Assembly: GCA_008086245.1 (NCBI GenBank)
Contig: VSIX01000065.1
Span: forward strand, 1 to 64,000
DNA length: 64,000 nt
From: Candidatus Mcinerneyibacterium aminivorans
GTDB lineage: Bacteria; Macinerneyibacteriota; Macinerneyibacteria; Macinerneyibacteriales; Macinerneyibacteriaceae
Reading direction: 5' to 3'
Numbering within the stretch: position 1 is the stretch's first letter; each line of letters begins with the position of its first letter. Below the pieces are notes generated by a model, which did no database searches, was not told where the DNA came from, and saw nothing but the letters and a program-made list of their open reading frames with translations. Of the stretch, positions 17,603 through 25,763 are shown piece after piece. The position numbers and the translations under genes were made by a program.

Positions 17603-19249
17603 ATGTCGGTTGAGAATCCTGTATTTATATATTTATTACCAGCTGTTATAATCCCTGTCTTAATCTATTTATTTACCAGAACATCAAGAAAAAAGCTTGA
17701 ATTTCCATCAAATATTATTTTCGAAAAAATTATAAAAAAACAACATATCAAAAGAAAAAACATACTTAGATTAATATTAAGAATGCTAATAATATTATTT
17801 CTGGTCTTATCTTTTGCTGGATTTGATGTTTTTATTAATAAAAATGCAAAAAAAGATTTAATTATTGATATATCATTTTCTTCAATTAAATATAAAAAGA
17901 ATATTGAGCAGATTATTAAAAAAATGGAGAAACGCAATCTTATCGGAAAGATCTACTATCTGGATAATGAATTATACAAAGATAATATCAGGCTACCCTC
18001 AAAAAACTTTAATTCGGATAATAGAAGTAAAATTCCTTATTCGGGTAAATATTATTTTATTTCTGATAATAAAAAAAATTTAAATGATAATACAACTTAT
18101 ATTTCAAACGTTTCCAATATAAACAACTGTATGGTTTATGATGTAAAAGCAAATAGAGATATAGTTCTTAAAAATGAAGTAGTAGAATTTGATATTTTTC
18201 TTGCTGCAGATAATAAAAATATCAATACCGAATTAGAAATACAGGTTGATGGGAATACTATTAAAACACAAAATGTATCTATAGAAAAACAAAAAATAGT
18301 TAAATTTAATTACTTATTCAATAAAACTGGCTATCATAATCTGGAGTTTAAGGTTCGGGATGATTCATATTTATCCGATAATAGTTATTATCAGACTATT
18401 TATGTAGAAGAAACGGATAAAACATATTATATAAATAAATCAAATGTTTATTTGGATAGTATAATGGAAGTATTAAATATTAAAAAAGGTAATTATTCTG
18501 ATTCTACTATTTATTTTTTTATTGTAGATAATAATAAAATTGAAAAAAAAATACTACCCGCTGCAAAGCAAAATAAAGTATTTCTTTTCCCTTCAAAAGG
18601 TGGTATAAATTTTCTTAATTTTCCGGTAAGCTACTTACGATTAATAAATTCGAGAAATGATTGCTATTTTTTTGATGAAAAAAATAGAACCTATACTTTA
18701 AAAAAATATTTCAAAATGAAAGCCAGTGATGGAAAAAAGATTGCAGGAAACGAAACTATAAACTCTATATATAAATGGGAGAATATAATTTTTTTTAATT
18801 TTAATCCTGAATATGAATATTCCAATTTTATATTAAAATCTTACCTTTATGAGAAATTTAGAAAATGGATATATGATAAAAAAAATACAAATCTCCGTTT
18901 AAATGAAGATTCTGAATTAGAACTGGAATCCAATATCAAAAATATATACTTTAATAAAAAAAATATTAATCATTTAATGGAAGGTAATAAATTAAAGGTG
19001 GATAGGTTAAATAAAAACGGGTTTTTAGAAATACATAAATCGAAAGGTGTTGTGTATAAAAGTGTAAATCAATCAAAAAGTGAATATGATACCCATTATG
19101 ATAGTAAAGATAAAAACGGGTTGGAAAATATCGAATTTTCTGCACAAAAAAAAATAAATCTGCGGCAAATAATGCTTTTTTTAGCTATTCTTTTTTTTAT
19201 TTTTGATTCATTTATTGTGTTTAAAGAAAGAGGGTTTTTTAGTGAATAA
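17603..19249 (+). CDS. BatA-like membrane protein (aerotolerance N-terminal domain)
   Basis: A 548-residue protein opening with the BatA/aerotolerance-type N-terminus. Its first helix lies at about 7-25 (FIYLLPAVIIPVLIYL), followed by KKLEFPSNIIFEKI and a second helix at about 53-72. The usual VWA domain is shortened or diverged (KKDLIIDISFSSIKYKK, without a full MIDAS). A long asparagine- and lysine-rich periplasmic region precedes a C-terminal helix at about 522-540. It starts at ATG 4 bases after the DUF58 stop and overlaps the next gene by 8 bases. A role in the envelope complex served by MoxR is inferred. Confidence 0.8.
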   Translation: MSVENPVFIYLLPAVIIPVLIYLFTRTSRKKLEFPSNIIFEKIIKKQHIKRKNILRLILRMLIILFLVLSFAGFDVFINKNAKKDLIIDISFSSIKYKKNIEQIIKKMEKRNLIGKIYYLDNELYKDNIRLPSKNFNSDNRSKIPYSGKYYFISDNKKNLNDNTTYISNVSNINNCMVYDVKANRDIVLKNEVVEFDIFLAADNKNINTELEIQVDGNTIKTQNVSIEKQKIVKFNYLFNKTGYHNLEFKVRDDSYLSDNSYYQTIYVEETDKTYYINKSNVYLDSIMEVLNIKKGNYSDSTIYFFIVDNNKIEKKILPAAKQNKVFLFPSKGGINFLNFPVSYLRLINSRNDCYFFDEKNRTYTLKKYFKMKASDGKKIAGNETINSIYKWENIIFFNFNPEYEYSNFILKSYLYEKFRKWIYDKKNTNLRLNEDSELELESNIKNIYFNKKNINHLMEGNKLKVDRLNKNGFLEIHKSKGVVYKSVNQSKSEYDTHYDSKDKNGLENIEFSAQKKINLRQIMLFLAILFFIFDSFIVFKERGFFSE

Positions 19250-20813
19250 AACTAAATATTTACGGATAATTATTTTAATTTTATTATTCTTTTTGATGTT
19301 TAATATTTCTTATAAAATAAGAAAAAAATCTAAATTTGTATTTTTAATTGATAATTCTATAAGTATGAATAAATACAGTAAAAGCAAATTAATAAAATTT
19401 ATAAAAGAATTTAATTATAAATATTATACTTTTGGAGAAAAGAACAAAGAAAACGGAAAAATAAATTTTAATGAAAATGAATCAATACTGAATTCTGCCG
19501 GGTTAAATAAAAATAATAAATACCTGCTAATAAGTGATGGGCATATTAAGATTGATCTTAAGAATCCCGATATTGAGTTGTTTCCTATAATACCTGAAGA
19601 AAAAAATGAATTTGATGATATTCAGATTAATGATTTTATTATACCATCTACCTTTAAAAAAGGAGAAAAAGCTAGGGCAAAAGTATATTTACAAAATATT
19701 TCTTCAGATGATAAAGAAATTGGATTGTCCTTAAAAATTAACAATAATTATCATAATAATAAAATGGTTTTTATAGAAAAAAATAGTAAGAAGCTGGTGA
19801 CTCTAAATATAAAAAATTTAAATAAAAAGTTAAATAAAATTACTGTAGTAGCTGAAAATAAAGATGAGCTTAAAAATAATAATAGTGTAACCGGATATAT
19901 TAAAACTGAAGACAGTAAAAAAAAGATATTAATTTTGGGGAAGCTTTCTTTTGAAATTGCTTATTTGAGAAAGTATTTTGACAAATTTCCTTCATATCAA
20001 ACCGATCAATGTGTAAAAATTAAAAATAAATATTTTTATAAAAATACAATTTTTAATAGCAAACCTGATTTTAGAAACTATGACATGATAATATCAGTTG
20101 GTAATACTATAAAAGATAAAGCGATTGATGTTTTAATCTCCCCTCCGGGAAAGGTAATTAGTGAGGGAATTAATTTTCAGAAAATTTCATCAAAATCATT
20201 TTTCCTCCAGAATATTGTTCGTCAAAATCTTAAACCATCCAAAATATTTTTTAAAATAAAAGATATTCCTATAATTTATGAAAATAATAATCATATAGTT
20301 CTTGCCTTAAGTGATTTATACCATTATTACCTTAAGGACTTTATGATTTATGATTATTTCATGAGAAAAATAATTAATATTCATAATAGAATAAATAAAC
20401 AAACGGAATGGGAATTTTCCAATAATCTTCTTTATAAAGATAAGTCTAATAAATTATTGGTAAATAATAAAATACCCGTATTTTTTAATAAAAAAGAAGT
20501 TATACCCTATATGAAAAATGGCCAATGGGTATATTCATTTAATCCCCATGGTAAAAATCGAAATGTTTTAAGAATTGGAAGAATAAGCTATGTATTATTT
20601 TTTAATGATAATATAGAAAGAATCAGAAAAAACCCGGATTTCGAGAAATTAAAATCTGTAGGTAGTGGAAAGATTTATAAAATGAATAGGTATGAAATTG
20701 AGAATTTGATAAATAAGGAGAACAAAATAAAGATGTATTTTAGTAATAATATTATTATATATATTCTTATTTTGCTGTTACTTACAGTTGTATGGGTATG
20801 GGAGAAGTTATGA
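19242..20813 (+). CDS. VWA-like membrane protein of the MoxR/DUF58 cluster
   Basis: A 523-residue protein with an N-terminal helix (about 7-22), a short segment FVFLIDNSISMNKYSKSK that carries a DxSxS metal-site motif, a long extracytoplasmic region, and a C-terminal helix (about 502-519). The VWA fold appears truncated after its first strand. Then come a CARDB- or Ig-like stretch (KARAKVYLQNISSDDKEIG) and a putative glutamine-amidotransferase-like part (IISVGNTIKDKAIDVL). GTG 19242 is chosen because it is preceded by AAAGAGGG and overlaps the upstream stop by 8 bases. The match is weak, but the genomic position is typical. Confidence 0.7.
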   Translation: MNKTKYLRIIILILLFFLMFNISYKIRKKSKFVFLIDNSISMNKYSKSKLIKFIKEFNYKYYTFGEKNKENGKINFNENESILNSAGLNKNNKYLLISDGHIKIDLKNPDIELFPIIPEEKNEFDDIQINDFIIPSTFKKGEKARAKVYLQNISSDDKEIGLSLKINNNYHNNKMVFIEKNSKKLVTLNIKNLNKKLNKITVVAENKDELKNNNSVTGYIKTEDSKKKILILGKLSFEIAYLRKYFDKFPSYQTDQCVKIKNKYFYKNTIFNSKPDFRNYDMIISVGNTIKDKAIDVLISPPGKVISEGINFQKISSKSFFLQNIVRQNLKPSKIFFKIKDIPIIYENNNHIVLALSDLYHYYLKDFMIYDYFMRKIINIHNRINKQTEWEFSNNLLYKDKSNKLLVNNKIPVFFNKKEVIPYMKNGQWVYSFNPHGKNRNVLRIGRISYVLFFNDNIERIRKNPDFEKLKSVGSGKIYKMNRYEIENLINKENKIKMYFSNNIIIYILILLLLTVVWVWEKL

Positions 20814-21457
20814 AAAAAACAATTAGTATATTTGTACTTTTTATTTTTGCAACAACTTTATATGCACAGTTTAGCATTGCAAGAGTAAAGTATGACGGGG
20901 GTGGGGACTGGTATACAGATCCTACTGCTTTAAAAAACTGGCTTCAAATGCTAAAAACAGAATTGAATATGGAGGTTACTAAAAAAGAAAGGGTCATTAC
21001 TTTAAAAGATAAATCTTTTTTTCAGTATCCAATGCTTTTTATGTCCGGTCATGGAAATATTAAACTTAATGAAACTGAAGTTTCAAATTTAAGGGAGTAT
21101 CTTTCCAGTGGTGGGTTTTTATATATAAATGATGATTACGGTTTTGATAAAAATATCAGAAGAGAAATGAAAAAAGTATTTCCCGAAGAAAATTTTGAAG
21201 AATTAGATTTTTCACATAAAATTTTTAATTGCTATAAAAAATTAGAATATTACCCCAAAGTACATAAACATGATAAAGAAAAGCCACAGTTATATGCAAT
21301 ATTTAAAGAAAATAGAATAGCTGTTCTTTACAGCCACGAAGCTGATATTGTGGATGGATTAACCGACTATGAGGTATTTAATGATGATAAAAAAGACCGA
21401 CGGGAAGCTATGAAATTTGCAGTAAATATGATTGTATATATTATTCTTCACAATTAG
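20810..21457 (+). CDS. DUF4159 domain exported protein
   Basis: A 215-residue protein with a signal peptide (MKKTISIFVLFIFATTLYAQ) and the DUF4159 pattern: FSIARVKYDGGGDWY, PMLFMSGHGNIKL, LREYLSSGGFLYINDDYG and the C-terminal AMKFAVNMIVYIIL. DUF4159 has a Rossmann-like, glutamine-amidotransferase-related fold and often closes MoxR/DUF58/VWA clusters; its activity is unknown. ATG 20810 is favoured over ATG 20792 because GGGAGAAG precedes it and it overlaps the upstream stop by 4 bases (ATGA). No terminator is visible directly after it. Confidence 0.85.
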   Translation: MKKTISIFVLFIFATTLYAQFSIARVKYDGGGDWYTDPTALKNWLQMLKTELNMEVTKKERVITLKDKSFFQYPMLFMSGHGNIKLNETEVSNLREYLSSGGFLYINDDYGFDKNIRREMKKVFPEENFEELDFSHKIFNCYKKLEYYPKVHKHDKEKPQLYAIFKENRIAVLYSHEADIVDGLTDYEVFNDDKKDRREAMKFAVNMIVYIILHN

Positions 21458-22005
21458 GTTTTGATATAAAAATATTGGATAATAATGGAATATTTAAAGA
21501 TACAGACCATCTCCGTACAAAGTCAAAGATTTTGAAGTAATATCTTTTAAAAAATAATAAATATATAAATTACTAATAGAGGCTGTCTAAAAACTATTTT
21601 TATGATTAAAAAATAAAAATACAGTTATATAAATAATCACTTCTCAAATATCTCCGCTATATAAAACCTAAAGTTTTTAAATTATTTACATTAATTATCA
21701 TTTGTAATCGCACTTATGGCTTAATGAAAGCTTTTAATCTTGATTAAAAAAAATGTTGTCTGAGTCCTGCAAAGCAGGGCGAGTTTAATTATTTTAGTGA
21801 ATAAGCCATTAGTAAGATCTAAGCAAACAAGTTGGCCCTTTGGGACAGGGCAGGAATTACAGAAATAATTTAAAACTTTTGGGGTTATGTTATAATACAT
21901 CGAATAAATAATGTATAATACAAATTTTATGCCAGGTTTAGTTTTTGGACAGTCTCAATAAGGAATCTTAAATTCAATATTTTTTTTTAGGAATAAAAAT
22001 ACCTA
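21458..22005. other. Long non-coding interval holding a MITE-like element
   Basis: No credible gene is seen between the DUF4159 gene and the GTPase operon promoter. The main content is the inverted-repeat element at 21579-21956. The flanks (21458-21578 and 21957-22005) are AT-rich and show nothing else that I recognise. Confidence 0.7.
21579..21956. mobile_element. MITE-like element with 18-bp terminal inverted repeats
   Basis: The left end GAGGCTGTCTAAAAACTA (21579-21596) and the right end at 21939-21956 are inverted copies with 2 mismatches in 18. AATA occurs directly outside both ends (21575-21578 and 21957-21960), as expected of a 4-bp target-site duplication. The 378-bp body has no usable reading frame but holds three hairpins: TTTTAATC/GATTAAAA (21732-21749), CCTGC/GCAGG (21766-21778) and GCCCT/AGGGC (21835-21851). 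It looks like a non-autonomous, internally deleted derivative of an insertion sequence whose transposase is not in this window. Confidence 0.75.
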
Positions 22006-22034
22006 TTGACAAAAATTGATATTGACCTTATCCT
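22006..22034 (+). promoter_or_regulatory. Promoter of the cpgS-arcC-argF operon
   Basis: TTGACA at 22006-22011 and TATCCT at 22029-22034 are spaced by 17 bases. Initiation near 22041 would give a leader of about 125 bases. The leader contains an ATAGAT/ATCTAT inverted pair and a GGTTACC palindrome before the AAGGAGG ribosome site. The promoter lies 45 bases outside the MITE-like element. Confidence 0.55.
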
Positions 22035-22167
22035 ATGACTGCGATAGATGTTCAATATCTATTATTTTGCCAACGCTTTGAAAACCAATGCTTATATATA
22101 ATATTATTAGAGTTTTTGTTTAGGTTACCTAGGTTTAGTGTTTTTAAATTTAAAAGGAGGTTTTTAT

Positions 22168-23484
22168 ATGGCAAAGAAAAGAGTTTTAATACTTGGTGCA
22201 GCGGGAAGAGATTTTCACAATTTTAATAGTTACTACAGAGATAATGATGATTATGAGGTAGTGGGTTTTACTGCTACACAAATTCCGGATATTGATGACA
22301 AAAAATATCCATCAGAAATTGCAGGTGAACTTTATCCTGATGGAATTCCTATATTCAGTGAAGATAATCTTGAAGAAATAATCAAAGAAAAAGAAATCGA
22401 TGAAGTCGTATTTGCATATTCCGATGTTTCTTATGACTATTTAATGCACAGAGCAGCAATTGCTAATGCTAATGGTGCTGATTTTAAGCTTATGGGTACA
22501 AATACAACAATGGTTAAATCTGAAAAGCCAGTTATAGCAATTTGTGCTGTAAGAACAGGATGTGGAAAGAGTCAAACTACAAGAAGAGTTTCCGAAATAT
22601 TAAAAGATATGGGCAAAACAGTTGCAGTAATAAGACATCCTATGCCTTATGGAGATCTTAATGCAATGAGAGTACAAAAATTTGAAAAGCTTGAAGATCT
22701 TGAAAAACATAATTGTACAATAGAAGAAATGGAAGAATATGAACCTCATATAAATAGAGGAAATATTGTTTTCGCAGGAGTAGATTATCATGAAATAATA
22801 AAAGAAGCAGAAAAAGTAGCGGATGTCATTCTCTGGGATGGTGGAAACAACGATACTCCATTTTACAATCCAGACCTTCATATAACAATTGCTGATCCAC
22901 ATAGAGCAGGTCATGAAATGAAATATTATCCTGGAGAAACAAACTTTAGAATGGCAGATGTTATAGTAATTAACAAAATTGATTCTGCAGATATGGAAGG
23001 AATAGAAAAAGTAAGAGAGAATATTAGACAAGTAAATAATGATGCAGAGGTTGTTGATGCAGCATCGCCAATCTTTTTAAAAGGAGATAACAAAATTCAT
23101 GGTAAAAAAGTTTTAGTTGTGGAAGATGGCCCTACACTTACTCACGGTAATATGAAATATGGAGCAGGTACAATAGCAGCAAGAAAATATGGTGCTAAGG
23201 AAATTATCGATCCAAGAGAATTCGCAGTTGGGAAAATTGCAAGAACATTTAAGAGATATCCTGAAGTAGGAAAAGTTCTTCCTGCAATGGGTTATGATAA
23301 GGGTCAGATGAAAGATCTTGAAACAACAATAAATAAATCAGATGCTGAAGTTGTAGTTATTGGTACACCTATTGATCTTAATAGATTAATCGATATCAAG
23401 AAACCTACAATGAGAGTAACCTATGAGCTTCAAGAAATTGGTGAACCAACTCTTGAAGATATTGTAAAAGATAAAATTAACTAA
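22168..23484 (+). CDS. COG2403/CpgS-type GTPase (cyclic 2,3-diphosphoglycerate synthetase-like)
   Basis: A 438-residue protein. An N-terminal Rossmann-like domain (VLILGAAGRDFHNF) is followed by a nucleotide-binding domain with the P-loop CAVRTGCGKSQTTRR at about 140-154. Later motifs include ILWDGGNNDTPF and VIVINKIDSAD (NKxD guanine-specificity type). The family is named after archaeal cyclic 2,3-diphosphoglycerate synthetase, but bacterial members often sit beside carbamate kinase and carbamoyltransferase, and their reaction is unproven as far as I know. ATG 22168 follows AAAAGGAGG. It is first gene of the operon with arcC and argF. Confidence 0.82.
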   Translation: MAKKRVLILGAAGRDFHNFNSYYRDNDDYEVVGFTATQIPDIDDKKYPSEIAGELYPDGIPIFSEDNLEEIIKEKEIDEVVFAYSDVSYDYLMHRAAIANANGADFKLMGTNTTMVKSEKPVIAICAVRTGCGKSQTTRRVSEILKDMGKTVAVIRHPMPYGDLNAMRVQKFEKLEDLEKHNCTIEEMEEYEPHINRGNIVFAGVDYHEIIKEAEKVADVILWDGGNNDTPFYNPDLHITIADPHRAGHEMKYYPGETNFRMADVIVINKIDSADMEGIEKVRENIRQVNNDAEVVDAASPIFLKGDNKIHGKKVLVVEDGPTLTHGNMKYGAGTIAARKYGAKEIIDPREFAVGKIARTFKRYPEVGKVLPAMGYDKGQMKDLETTINKSDAEVVVIGTPIDLNRLIDIKKPTMRVTYELQEIGEPTLEDIVKDKIN

Positions 23485-23508
23485 TCATTATTCAAAATAA
23501 ATTAATAG

Positions 23509-23540
23509 GAGGTATGAATTTAAATTCATACCTCTTATTT
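23509..23540 (+). terminator. Perfect palindrome followed by a T-rich tract between cpgS and arcC
   Basis: A 13-bp perfect inverted repeat with no spacer (GAGGTATGAATTT at 23509-23521 and its complement at 23522-23534) is followed by TTATTTTATTTT. This has the form of a leaky intrinsic terminator or processing site. It stands inside the operon just before the arcC ribosome site, so it may set the ratio of the first gene to the two enzymes. Confidence 0.6.
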
Positions 23541-23563
23541 TATTTTAGGAGGTGCTAGAGCAG

Positions 23564-24511
23564 ATGACAAAGGAAAAAGTAGTAATAGCTTTGGGTGGCA
23601 ACGCGATTATTAGAGAAGGAGAAGAAGGAAATATTCACCAGCAGTTTAAAAACACAAGGGCCTCTTTAGGTGGAATATTAAATGTAATTAAAGATGGATA
23701 TGAGGTAGCTATTACACATGGAAACGGACCGCAGGCAGGCAACATGTTAATCAGAACAGAAGAGGGTGTGAAAAAAGGTGTTCCCGACAGACCGCTTGGT
23801 GTTATTGTTGCTGATACAGAAGGCGGGATGGGATACATGATAGAACAATCTCTTCAAAATAGATTACATCAGGAAGGGATGGATAAAGATGTTGTAACTA
23901 TATTGTCCCAGGTTGTAGTGGACCCTGAAGACCCACAGATGAAAAATCCTTCTAAACCAGTAGGACCGTTTTATTCTAAAAATGAAGCAGAAAAGCATGA
24001 AGAAGAAAAGGGATGGAATATTGTTGAGGATGCAGGAAGAGGTTACAGACGAGTAGTACCTTCTCCAATTCCACAAACTGTTGTTGAAAAAAATACAATA
24101 GAAAAACTGGTTAATTCCGGTACTGTAGTAATAGCTGCAGGAGGAGGCGGAATACCTGTTTATTACGATGATAAAGGAAATTTAGAAGGAATAGATGCTG
24201 TTATTGATAAAGATTTTGCATCAGCAGTACTTGCTTTAGAAATTGATGCTAAAATTTTGGTCATTTCTACAGGAGTAGAAAAAGTTGCAATAAATTTTGG
24301 AAAAGAAAATGAACAGTTTCTGGATGAGATGACAGTGAAAGATTGTAGGAAGTATTTAGAAGAAGGTCATTTCCCACCAGGAAGTATGGGACCAAAAATA
24401 AAAGCAGCTATTAATTTTCTTGAAAATGGTGGTGAAAAAGTATATATTACTTTACCTGAGAAAATTGAAGATGCATTAAAAGGTAAAACCGGTACTCTAA
24501 TCAAAAAATAA
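23564..24511 (+). CDS. arcC: Carbamate kinase
   Basis: A 315-residue amino-acid-kinase-family enzyme. It converts carbamoyl phosphate plus ADP to ATP, CO2 and ammonia, the energy-yielding last step of arginine, citrulline or agmatine fermentation. Visible motifs are VIALGGNAII at the N-terminus, THGNGPQAGN, the long insert with SKPVGPFYS typical of carbamate kinase rather than other family members, AAGGGGIPV, and GSMGPKIKAA near the C-terminus. ATG 23564 is preferred because AGGAGGT (23547-23553) precedes it; a GTG within that site is less likely. Confidence 0.95.
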   Translation: MTKEKVVIALGGNAIIREGEEGNIHQQFKNTRASLGGILNVIKDGYEVAITHGNGPQAGNMLIRTEEGVKKGVPDRPLGVIVADTEGGMGYMIEQSLQNRLHQEGMDKDVVTILSQVVVDPEDPQMKNPSKPVGPFYSKNEAEKHEEEKGWNIVEDAGRGYRRVVPSPIPQTVVEKNTIEKLVNSGTVVIAAGGGGIPVYYDDKGNLEGIDAVIDKDFASAVLALEIDAKILVISTGVEKVAINFGKENEQFLDEMTVKDCRKYLEEGHFPPGSMGPKIKAAINFLENGGEKVYITLPEKIEDALKGKTGTLIKK

Positions 24512-24523
24512 AGGAGGGTCGTT

Positions 24524-25507
24524 ATGGCTTTTAATCTTAGAGGTAGAAGTTTATTGACATTGAAGGATTATACAAAAGAAGAGATAAATTTTTTAATTGA
24601 TCTTTCTGAAACATTAAAGAAAAATAAAAATGCAGGAATTTTTCCTAAAAATTTAGAAAATAAAAATATTGCACTAATTTTTGAAAAACCGTCTACAAGA
24701 ACAAGAGCAGCTTTTACAGTGGCATGTACAGATGAAGGAGCTCATCCAGAATATCTTGGTAAAAATGATATTCAGCTTGGTGGAAAAGAAACAATTAAAG
24801 ATACTGCAAGAGTTCTTGGAAGAATGTTTGATGGTATTGAATTTAGAGGCTTTAAACATGAAACAGTTGAAAAATTAGCTAAATGGGCTGGTGTTCCTGT
24901 ATGGAATGGTTTAACAGACCAATATCACCCAACCCAGATACTAGCGGATTTCTTAACTGTAAAGGAAAATTTTGGAAAATTAAAAGACATTAAATTTGCG
25001 TATGTTGGTGACGGAAGAAACAACATGGCAAATTCTCTTATGCTTGGTGCATCAAAAGTAGGTATGGATTTTAAAATTGTTGCTCCTAAAAAACTACATC
25101 CTGATAAAAACCTTGTTGAAGAAGCAAAAGAATTTGCTAAAGAAACAGGTGCTACCATTACAATTACCGATGATGTGGATAATGGAACAAAAGGCGTTCA
25201 GGTAATATATACTGATGTATGGGCTTCAATGGGAGAAGAAGATGTAATCCCTCAAAGAATTGAATTATTAGAAGATTACAGGGTGAACATGGAGATGATT
25301 AACAATGCCGATGATGAAGTTATTTTTCTACATTGTCTTCCTTCATATCATGATGATGATACTGATATGGCTTCAAAATATCCCGGTATTAAAGAAGTTA
25401 CCGATGAAGTATTTGAAAGCAAACATTCAAAAGTATTTGATCAGGCAGAAAATAGATTACATACAATTAAAGCAGTAATGGTTGCAACAGCTGGGAAACA
25501 GTTTTAA
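24524..25507 (+). CDS. argF: Ornithine carbamoyltransferase
   Basis: A 327-residue transferase with the carbamoyl-phosphate loop FEKPSTRTR (about 54-62), the second phosphate-contact [12 protein letters not shown] and the ornithine-side loop [11 protein letters not shown]. Beside arcC it most likely runs in the catabolic direction, splitting citrulline to ornithine and carbamoyl phosphate, although an anabolic role is not excluded. No arginine deiminase gene is in this window. A strong AAGGAGGG site precedes the ATG, and a clear terminator follows. Confidence 0.95.
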   Translation: MAFNLRGRSLLTLKDYTKEEINFLIDLSETLKKNKNAGIFPKNLENKNIALIFEKPSTRTRAAFTVACTDEGAHPEYLGKNDIQLGGKETIKDTARVLGRMFDGIEFRGFKHETVEKLAKWAGVPVWNGLTDQYHPTQILADFLTVKENFGKLKDIKFAYVGDGRNNMANSLMLGASKVGMDFKIVAPKKLHPDKNLVEEAKEFAKETGATITITDDVDNGTKGVQVIYTDVWASMGEEDVIPQRIELLEDYRVNMEMINNADDEVIFLHCLPSYHDDDTDMASKYPGIKEVTDEVFESKHSKVFDQAENRLHTIKAVMVATAGKQF

Positions 25508-25510
25508 TAA

Positions 25511-25539
25511 AAAAATGGGGATTTATTCCCCATTTTTTT
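25511..25539 (+). terminator. Intrinsic terminator after argF
   Basis: AAAAATGGGG and its complement CCCCATTTTT flank the 7-base loop ATTTATT and run into a T tract. The element ends the cpgS-arcC-argF operon a few bases after the argF stop. The A-rich upstream arm would also permit some termination in the opposite direction. Confidence 0.85.
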
Positions 25540-25540
25540 A

Positions 25541-25576
25541 AGATTAAGATTAAGATTAAGATTAAGATTAAGATTA
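25541..25576. repeat. AGATTA hexamer microsatellite, six copies
   Basis: Six uninterrupted copies of AGATTA lie directly after the argF terminator. A GT-rich stretch follows (about 25595-25618), and then a 14-bp tandem repeat at 25710-25737. Together they fill the space between two convergent operons. It is a simple repeat rather than an array with spacers, so it is not CRISPR. Confidence 0.9.
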
Positions 25577-25709
25577 AGTTAAAATATAATTTGAGTCTGT
25601 GTTTGTGTGGGTGTGTGTTAATAATTGCCTTTAAAATTTTTTAAATTCGAAAATTGTATCAGCAATTAAAAAATATTCTTAGGTTTTAGTTTAAAACTAT
25701 TTGCTATTA

Positions 25710-25737
25710 ACTATTTACTAATTACTATTTACTAATT
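25710..25737. repeat. 14-bp tandem duplication in convergent intergenic region
   Basis: ACTATTTACTAATT occurs twice in direct succession (25710-25723 and 25724-25737). A third, degraded copy stands just before it (about 25695-25709). It lies 26 bases from the stop of the minus-strand sigma-54 activator. Confidence 0.8.
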
Positions 25738-25763
25738 ACTAAAATATTAGCTCCGATAATTTT

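Noticed and set aside
21579-21956. Full insertion sequence with a transposase
   Set aside because: Inverted ends are present but no frame of useful length or transposase-like motif is found inside.
22035-22226. Open frame covering the leader and start of the GTPase gene
   Set aside because: It has no ribosome site, lies partly in the promoter leader and runs out of frame through the GTPase coding start.
22600-23031. 143-codon minus-strand frame inside the GTPase gene
   Set aside because: It is opposite a well-supported gene, its translation is cysteine- and histidine-rich low-complexity sequence, and it has no ribosome site.
25541-25576. Possible CRISPR array
   Set aside because: The AGATTA units are contiguous with no spacers, and there are no cas genes.
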